Source: Dillenia suffruticosa (taxonomy: Eukaryota; Streptophyta; Magnoliopsida; Dilleniales; Dilleniaceae). From it: a stretch of 64,000 nt of DNA. The stretch spans positions 8,757,001 to 8,821,000 of the forward strand of contig JAVTVX010000027.1 of the NCBI GenBank assembly GCA_033439265.1. The letters are read 5' to 3'. The translations under genes were made by a program, and so were the position numbers. The notes below the pieces were generated by a model. It ran no database searches. It was given only the letters and a program-made list of their open reading frames with translations, and was not told the origin of the DNA. Position 1 is the first letter of the stretch; each line of letters starts with the position of its first letter. Shown piece by piece: positions 58,011 through 64,000 of the stretch.

Positions 58011-58438
58011 AAATTGAAATTTTTCAATTTTTGGGGGGTCCTATATCCATAAATGTGACTTTTTGTGGGTTTTTGTGTGCCGAATCACAATCCAAATGGT
58101 AAGATGCGATTCCAAGTTGTGGTGTATGGTGTCCGTTGACTCATACGCTCGCTTTGGGGTCGTACTCAAGTCATTTTGGTCTTGATGATTCGTAGGGCAT
58201 ACAAAAATGTGATAATAAGCATCTCCAAGTCACAAATATTTCTCTTAATGCGTTGAGAACTGTCATATTAAATTTTTGCAAGGAGAGTAAACTGAATGAT
58301 GTGATCTGCGCGATTTTATCAGTAGATTCGGTTTATTCTCGAGAGACAAAAATCTAACGGGAATCTGAGGCAAGAGATGATGGGCCCCAGGGTGGGTACC
58401 GCGCCTCAGAATATACGAGATAAAGAGATCTATCGTGT

Positions 58439-59040
58439 ATGGGACAAAAGATTTGCCAAGTTAGGGCAACGCTTAACAGTGGCATACACGATGACTTAGT
58501 CTCGTTTTTCGAGTCATATTCTATGAACATGTCGGTTCGATTCGTCCCAAAAGAGCATAGTGTTGCTCTCTTCGGCTCCTATGTGAGGATGCAGAAGAAA
58601 AGGGTTAATCATACAATGAAACAAATGTCGAGTATGATCACCGAGTTAATATATACGGACGAGTAAATTTCGGATAGAATTTAGGTTCTGGATGTGATCC
58701 AGTTTTTACCTGATTCATGGGAAACCGTGAAATCCTATCTCACATTTGACGAAAGTATTCGTACTTTCGTTGATGTGAGTACATATTGTGAGCTCGATGA
58801 GGAGCACCTAGAGGCGAGTAGGCCACACTCGAGTCATGCTTATTCAGAGGAGTCAAGTAAGGACTTCCCCGGCGCTAAGCCTAGCGAACGAGACTCGAGA
58901 TCTAGGTAATAAAAATCATCCAACAAAACCGACAACGAGGTACAAGAACGCAAGAAGAAGGAATTTGATTAGACCAAAGTAAATTGCTATGTTTGAGGTA
59001 GATTTGGTCATTTCGCTCGTGAGTGTGACGAGCAGAAATT
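58439..59040 (+). pseudogene. Broken copia gag with disrupted zinc knuckle
   Basis: Recognisable blocks are MKQMSSMITEL, FLPDSWETVKSYLTF and the acidic CELDEEHLEAS, as in plant copia Gag (UBN2-type). A zinc-knuckle remnant at about 58,984-59,034 keeps the first Cys, the His and the last Cys, but a stop replaces the second Cys. Other stops interrupt the region. Confidence 0.75.
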
Positions 59041-59445
59041 AATATTCTTTTTTCTTTACGTGGTTTGAGATTTGTCTCATTCACTATAATACTCGCTGAT
59101 TTCTCTCCTTTGAAATCAGGAGCAACCGACCACGTAACTCGAGACAGGAGTACGTAGATATAGTTCCGTCAGGTGAATCCTTAAGCTTGGAGGATTTACG
59201 TTAAGGACAGAGCATTCGTCGTTGTCAGAGGGAACGACACTTGCTATGACGTCCTCAATATTGTAGGTATTTGACGGATCTACAAATTTGTACCTTGTCT
59301 AAAATTGACTACGATATGCGTGAAATTATTCCATTGTTTTTAATACGACAATTTTCTAAATTATTCTGGTTTTAATCCATGATGGAATGTATGCACTGGG
59401 TGCTACTCCTTCTAATGGTTTCTTGTCGTTAATAGACTTAGACAC

Positions 59446-59980
59446 ATGGGGTAAGAGATGATGAATCGGTTAGTAGCGAGAGGTTTGTTGGACCCGCTGA
59501 CCAGATTCGAGTTACCCGTATGTGAGTTTTGCCTAGTCAGCAAAATGACGAGAAAACCATTTGGCGATGCAATGAGAGCTGAGACTCCATTGCGGTTAAC
59601 TTTTGTGTCTTCCTTCTTTTTATTGTGGTCTTATGAGCATGAGAGTCAGAAATGGAGTTGTGTAGATAATTATAGACGCTTTCATGCGTTTCGGTTCATT
59701 TATATGATCTTGCATAAGTCTGAGGCATTAGACTGCTTCAGGAGGTTCATAAGCGAGATTGAGAATCAGTTAGATTTGAGAGTAGAGACTCTCAGAACCG
59801 AGCGAGAACGCAAATATTCGTCTAAACTATACATGGGGCTCTGTTTCGATAAGAATATTACGAGTCTACTGACTATTAGTCAGTTCCCCATTTGAGCTTT
59901 GGACAAGGAGGCAGCCTGACCTTAGCCACTTGAGGTTATGGGGTTGTGCCATGATTTCTCGCATTCACACGGTGAGTTAG
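59446..59980 (+). pseudogene. Broken copia gag-pre-integrase and integrase
   Basis: ARGLLDPLTRFELPVCEFC and SKMTRKPF are the gag-pre-integrase zinc-binding block. An integrase start follows (DNYRRFHAFRF, KSEALDCFRRF, RTERERKYSS), then the sequence jumps to a PSLSHLRLWGC-like end block. The stretch expected between them, with the catalytic Glu, is missing. Confidence 0.7.
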
Positions 59981-60239
59981 ACCCGTGAGAAAATATGTAT
60001 TCTTAGGCGAACACGAACGGCACTATAATCGAGATTGAGTCTCGTAATACTATATTTCTTGAGAATGATTTCCCTAAGAGAGGTGAAATCAATTTGAACC
60101 TTACATTTTATGCGATGGATGAGCCTAACGGTTCAAGGAGCCCAGCGGCGGGATATAAGAATCCACTACGGATCTTGATCTTAGTGGGAGCGATCCATCA
60201 AGAGGTAAAGATTTTTTTCTCCTCCTAAGAGTGTCGAAA

Positions 60240-61030
60240 ATGTGTATTTAAACGTTGTTTTCTCGATTGAGGGTGAGACTCTCATTGCGACTCTAGAGGA
60301 TGATGAAAAATCTAAAACGGTTCGAGAGACTCTCGAGAGTTTTGCAAAAGATACAAAATACCGTTTATTGAAGGCCATAAATGAAAAGAAAGAGTTGATG
60401 AGAATCAACGGGGTCTGGGACCTAGTTGATTAGCCTGAGGGCGGAATGACTATTGGGAACAAGTAGGTTCTCAAAGTCAAGATAAAGGTTAACGGATTGA
60501 TGAAGAAGTAAAGGACCCGTCTAGTAACCAAGGGTTACACTTAGACTGAGGGGTGGACTATCGAGGAGTCATAGTCCAATTTATCTCGATCCGTTTATCT
60601 TTCAGCGATTGTCACGAACATGGATCAGGAGTCACATCACAAGGATGTAAATACCGCTTTCGTATTGGAAGTATAGATGAGGCGATCTACATGGAGCAAC
60701 CCTTTGGGTTCGTTCTAGTAGATCAGGTGTATAAAGTCTATTGATTTTCGAAATCAACATATGACCTTAAGCCATCATCTAGACAACGGCGCTTGAGATT
60801 TCACGAGAATGTGATATCTTATGGTTTTGTAATGATCGAATAGGATCATTGCATATATCTGATACGTCCCGATGACTCCTTTACGAGCATGTTCGCATAT
60901 GTAGGTGACATTATGTTGGCTGGGAACAACAGAGAGTATCTAATGACTATTGTAACATGGTTGCGAGGTTTTAGTTCATTATCAGATTTTGGATCCATAG
61001 GGATCGCTTGAGAATGGTGTTGACTCTTTA
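60240..61030 (+). pseudogene. Broken copia reverse transcriptase
   Basis: Blocks in order: ELMRINGVWDLVD, a KVKIKVNGLMKK-like block, IDEAIYMEQPFGFVL, KSTYDLKPSSRQ, RFHENVISYGFV and FAYVGDIMLAGNN. The conserved YVDD box reads YVGD here, and stops split the frame. Confidence 0.8.
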
Positions 61031-61039
61031 ACAAGAGTT

Positions 61040-61830
61040 TTACATCAGGTAGATTCTTAAGTATTTCGAGAAGAGCGAAGACAACCTAAAAGATACTCTA
61101 ATCGCTAAAGATAAAAAGACTTGAATCTTGACACATGCCCTAGAATTTATAAAGAAATAAGGGAGATGAGCAGAATCCCTTATTCCAGTGCAAAATACAT
61201 TTTTAGTGTATGCGATGAGGTATACACGTGTGATATACAATTTGATGTATGCGATGAGGCATACATGACCAGATATTTATTTTATGGTTAATCTGGTTAG
61301 TAGGTATTAATAGAATCCTGGAAGGGATCACTGTAGAGTAGTGAAAAAGGATTCCGAAATATCTCATTTGAACTGTAGAGCTCTCCATGTGTTACGGATG
61401 AGGTGATTTGCGTTTTGTGGTTGAGATTCAGATACTGACTGGGAGTAGTGATCTGAATAAACGCAAAAGATTTTATTTTCTTAGAGCAGTAAGAAGAAAA
61501 TCTGTATATCTCTATTTACGATAGAGACTGAGCTAGTAGTATGCTCAATTGCAGTTCATGAGAATGGTTGGCTTCAGAAATTTTTTGGAAGATTTAGGGA
61601 TTGTGACAGATAGTGGGAGGTCAATGATGATTATTGTGATAATCAGACCGACACTGTCAACAAATGAGACCCTAAGTATAATAGTAAAGCCACATTAATA
61701 CCGAAGACCACTATGAGAGATATACCGAGAAGGGTATTGTGACATCTAAGTACACCTCAGCATGAGAGCTGATCTCTTCAGAAAACCCGTTGTGAGAGAT
61801 TCCTTTGTGAGATAAGGAATCATTGGGTTT
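61040..61830 (+). pseudogene. Broken copia RNase H region
   Basis: Residue blocks SRIPYSSAKYIF, YAMRHT.PDIYF, LVSRY and NPGRDH mark the RT-RNase H junction. Later blocks (ENGWLQKF, YCDN) match the RNase H end. Stops are frequent. Confidence 0.65.
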
Positions 61831-62969
61831 AGTGTACTTTAACATTTCTCATTATATACTATTTTAGATACTTATTTTAATATATGACATGTATGCAGAA
61901 TTGAGTCACATATTTATTTCATGCATCATTTGTTGTCATATATTGTGATCTTGTGATTAAAAGATGTGTCAGGCAGGCGTGGTCGACTCTTTCACACGAG
62001 TGACCACATCCGACTCTGAGTGAGCGGAGATGAGACGGATTCTAGTCGTAAGAGGCTTTGAGAGTAGCCCTACTAGAACATAAGTCGCCCTGATATGTGT
62101 TCAGGATGAGGTCATATGCGATATGACCGATATGGAAATACCCACATCTATGTTGTCTGTAAGTAGCCAGTTTGAGATCTTAGATATCACCTGCAATTTG
62201 TGATATTGTCTCTGAGTTGCTCTCTCTGAGATCTCTGGGTAAAGTCTTATGTGTAGACTGAGTCCCGTACCTGTACAGTGTTAGAGAAATCTGACATATG
62301 CCCTTTGAGAGATGGGGGAATAACATTATGGCACGTGTTTCATACCACGTGTGATGAGACGACCATGAGACAGTGGGAGCTATTATTTGAGACGATAGTT
62401 TGATCTTGATCCCCGTTCCCACTGTGTGAGACCTGAGATCCATTGGGTGGGATCTCTTATGCCCTTATTACTTTCGGCTGTCTCTAGAAGTTTTAGTTCA
62501 GTGTTGTTACTTTAGTCTGTTTACCTATGGCCCGGAAGATAAATTGAGGTCTAAGGGGCAGGTCTAGGAAAGCAGCTGAATTGAGACCGATAGATTCGAG
62601 TTTGGGAAAAGGAAGGCCAATAGTCATTACATCATTGTCATGTATTCATAGGTCGACCTATTGTGTTAATCCATGTTGGGATTCAAACATAATAATGAAT
62701 ACATAGTCGAGCAAATTGATTGGGGATCACTTTCGATGAGGAAAGTGGCTCGATGGATGTAAATGCATTGAGTCTGGGGTATAGCGAGTTATTTTTATAT
62801 TAACAGTGACTACTCGATCATCATAACAGGTGTATCGAGAAGTCTTTGCTTGCAGGTGTACTCGCCGGTCGCACGACGCCCAATCCAGTATGAAAGTCCA
62901 GTAGGGTGATATGAGAGATCGCATGAGTTGCGATCTTGTGACTGACGGAAGTGAAATGCCCTAATGTGC
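61831..62969 (+). other. Non-coding 3' part of the copia element
   Basis: No frame or domain was recognised between the RNase H remnant and the polypurine tract. Short GAGAT/GTGAGA words are frequent. Confidence 0.5.
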
Positions 62970-62979
62970 AAGTGGGAGA

Positions 62980-63478
62980 TGTAGGTTATATATGTCCATT
63001 GTGGGGCATTTTGGTAAGAATGAGATAATGGGGTAACTCCCATTATTACTTACCAAGATTAACCATGCATTTTGGGTAACCCCCCACCAATTAAGTAAAT
63101 TGATCTCTCCTTCCTTCTGTGTAAGGCAACATTTTGAGATAGGATGATTCCTACCTTGTGAGTGGAGAACATCCATGGGCAACCATGAAGGTGGCTAGGG
63201 TTCTGCACTTCTCTAGAGAGAGAAAATAGTTAGAGGGATGGAGATTTTCGCGTAGGAAAATCTCCCATCGTCAGACGATTCACCGGACATGAGGATTGCG
63301 GCGTTGTGATGCTGTGGTGATGATTCGACTAACCTCGTGATCACCATCCGACCGTGCGATCCGTTCGAGGGACATCGCGACACGGTGGATTTTGGAGACT
63401 GCCCTATCGAGGTATTTATCCCAAAAAAAATTCCGATCTATTTAATTCACGCTTCCGCATGTACGATTAAATCCAACA
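62980..63478 (+). repeat. 3' LTR of the copia element (499 bp)
   Basis: Same length as the 5' LTR with 10 substitutions and no indels by my alignment (about 2.0%). Followed by the ATTTC duplication. Confidence 0.95.
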
Positions 63479-63483
63479 ATTTC

Positions 63484-64000
63484 AATGTTTCCGATTCCGA
63501 TATTTTAATTTCGTAAATTGAAAATAATATCCGTTCAATCAACCGGGCACATTGTCCAATCTTTCACAGCCAAATTCAATTAGTAGCTTTATTGTTTTAA
63601 GAGTATTTTTTTCTTTTGTTTTTTCTTTTAATTTAATTTATTTGAAAGTTTTCATCGTATTAACTCTATGATTTTTCCATTCTTTATTGGAAATTGACCC
63701 TACTATCTTCCATTGATTTTCAGTATTGGGTAGGTTTGAGGTGGGGTTATAGCAAAAACCATTTAGCCAGCCCTATTTATTTTCTGTCTCTTGGTGTGTT
63801 TGCCTCTCGGTGTATGTCTAGCGGTATATATCTCTCGGTGCACGTCTCTCTCACCATGTTGAGGAGAAATAATGAAAAATAATTGATGAGTAAACAAGAA
63901 ATAAAGTACCGAGAAGAAATAGGGTAATATAGCAAGAAAAATAATGTACCAAGGAGAGAGGTAGGAATCAATAATGTACTAAGAAGAGAGGGAGGAATCA
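63484..64000. other. Right flank of the copia element
   Basis: AT-rich DNA with short CTCTCGGTG repeats (63,785-63,850). From about 63,868 a GTACCGAGAAGAAATAGGGT-type sequence resembles 55,885-55,920 on the left side of the element. Confidence 0.4.

Larger units (their letters stand above)
56526..63478 (+). mobile_element. Ty1/copia LTR retrotransposon, structurally complete, coding region broken
   Basis: Two 499-bp LTRs (56,526-57,024; 62,980-63,478), TG...CA termini, 5-bp target duplication ATTTC (56,521-56,525 and 63,479-63,483), PBS TGGTATCAGAGC complementary to initiator Met-tRNA at 57,026-57,037, and a polypurine tract at 62,970-62,979. I count 10 mismatches between the LTRs. Broken frames in copia order follow a 1.4 kb leader: gag (about 58,440-59,040), gag-pre-integrase and integrase (about 59,446-59,980), RT (about 60,240-61,030) and RNase H (about 61,040-61,830). 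Integrase before RT defines copia. A non-coding stretch of about 1.1 kb precedes the polypurine tract. Confidence 0.95.

Noticed and set aside
57595..58102. Arg/Ala-rich open frames on both strands in the GC-rich block
   Set aside because: Open in several frames because GC-rich repeats lack stop codons; no domain.
62180..62443. 87-codon minus-strand ORF in the copia 3' region
   Set aside because: Lies antisense in the non-coding 3' part of the element with no recognisable domain.

Overview
The window is nuclear DNA of a flowering plant. Genes are split by GT-AG introns of up to 5.6 kb. The DNA between exons is AT-rich and full of degenerate plant LINEs, SINEs and LTR retrotransposons. The long introns and abundant LINE debris suggest a non-grass angiosperm; the species cannot be named from sequence alone.

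Region 1 (about 640-42,960, + strand) is one very large gene for the plant BTAF1/MOT1 ATPase (RGD3 in Arabidopsis), the Swi2/Snf2 enzyme that removes TATA-binding protein from DNA. I followed 28 coding exons from an ATG at 1103 to a TGA at 42618. All junctions are GT-AG, all phases agree, and they sum to 6156 nt (2051 codons plus stop), close to the roughly 2050 residues I recall for plant orthologues. Its introns hold L1-like LINE relics (introns 4, 5, 10), RTE-like LINE ends (introns 11, 13), a Ty3/gypsy integrase relic (intron 5), a hAT-like terminal-inverted-repeat element (intron 10), two tRNA-derived SINEs (introns 5, 20) and small local duplications.

Region 2 (about 45,400-48,600, + strand) carries a second gene with an intronless 405-codon ORF for a plant 7-transmembrane protein with a serine-rich tail. 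Its upstream region and putative non-coding first exon are clearly homologous to the promoter and leader of the BTAF1 gene 45 kb away, although the proteins are unrelated. The shared block includes a short upstream ORF and the splice donor of a leader intron. This is the most interesting signal in the window.

Region 3 (about 48,600-64,000) has no convincing host gene. It holds a SINE, a MITE-like element, a diverged minisatellite interrupted by a SINE, a 3 kb degenerate RTE-like LINE, two further local repeat families, and a 6953-bp Ty1/copia LTR retrotransposon (56,526-63,478). The copia element has 499-bp LTRs about 2% apart, a perfect 5-bp target-site duplication, PBS and polypurine tract. 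Its gag-pol region is riddled with stops and its leader holds a very GC-rich repeat, which suggests a non-autonomous element moved in trans.

No tRNA or rRNA genes, CRISPR arrays or organelle DNA were seen.
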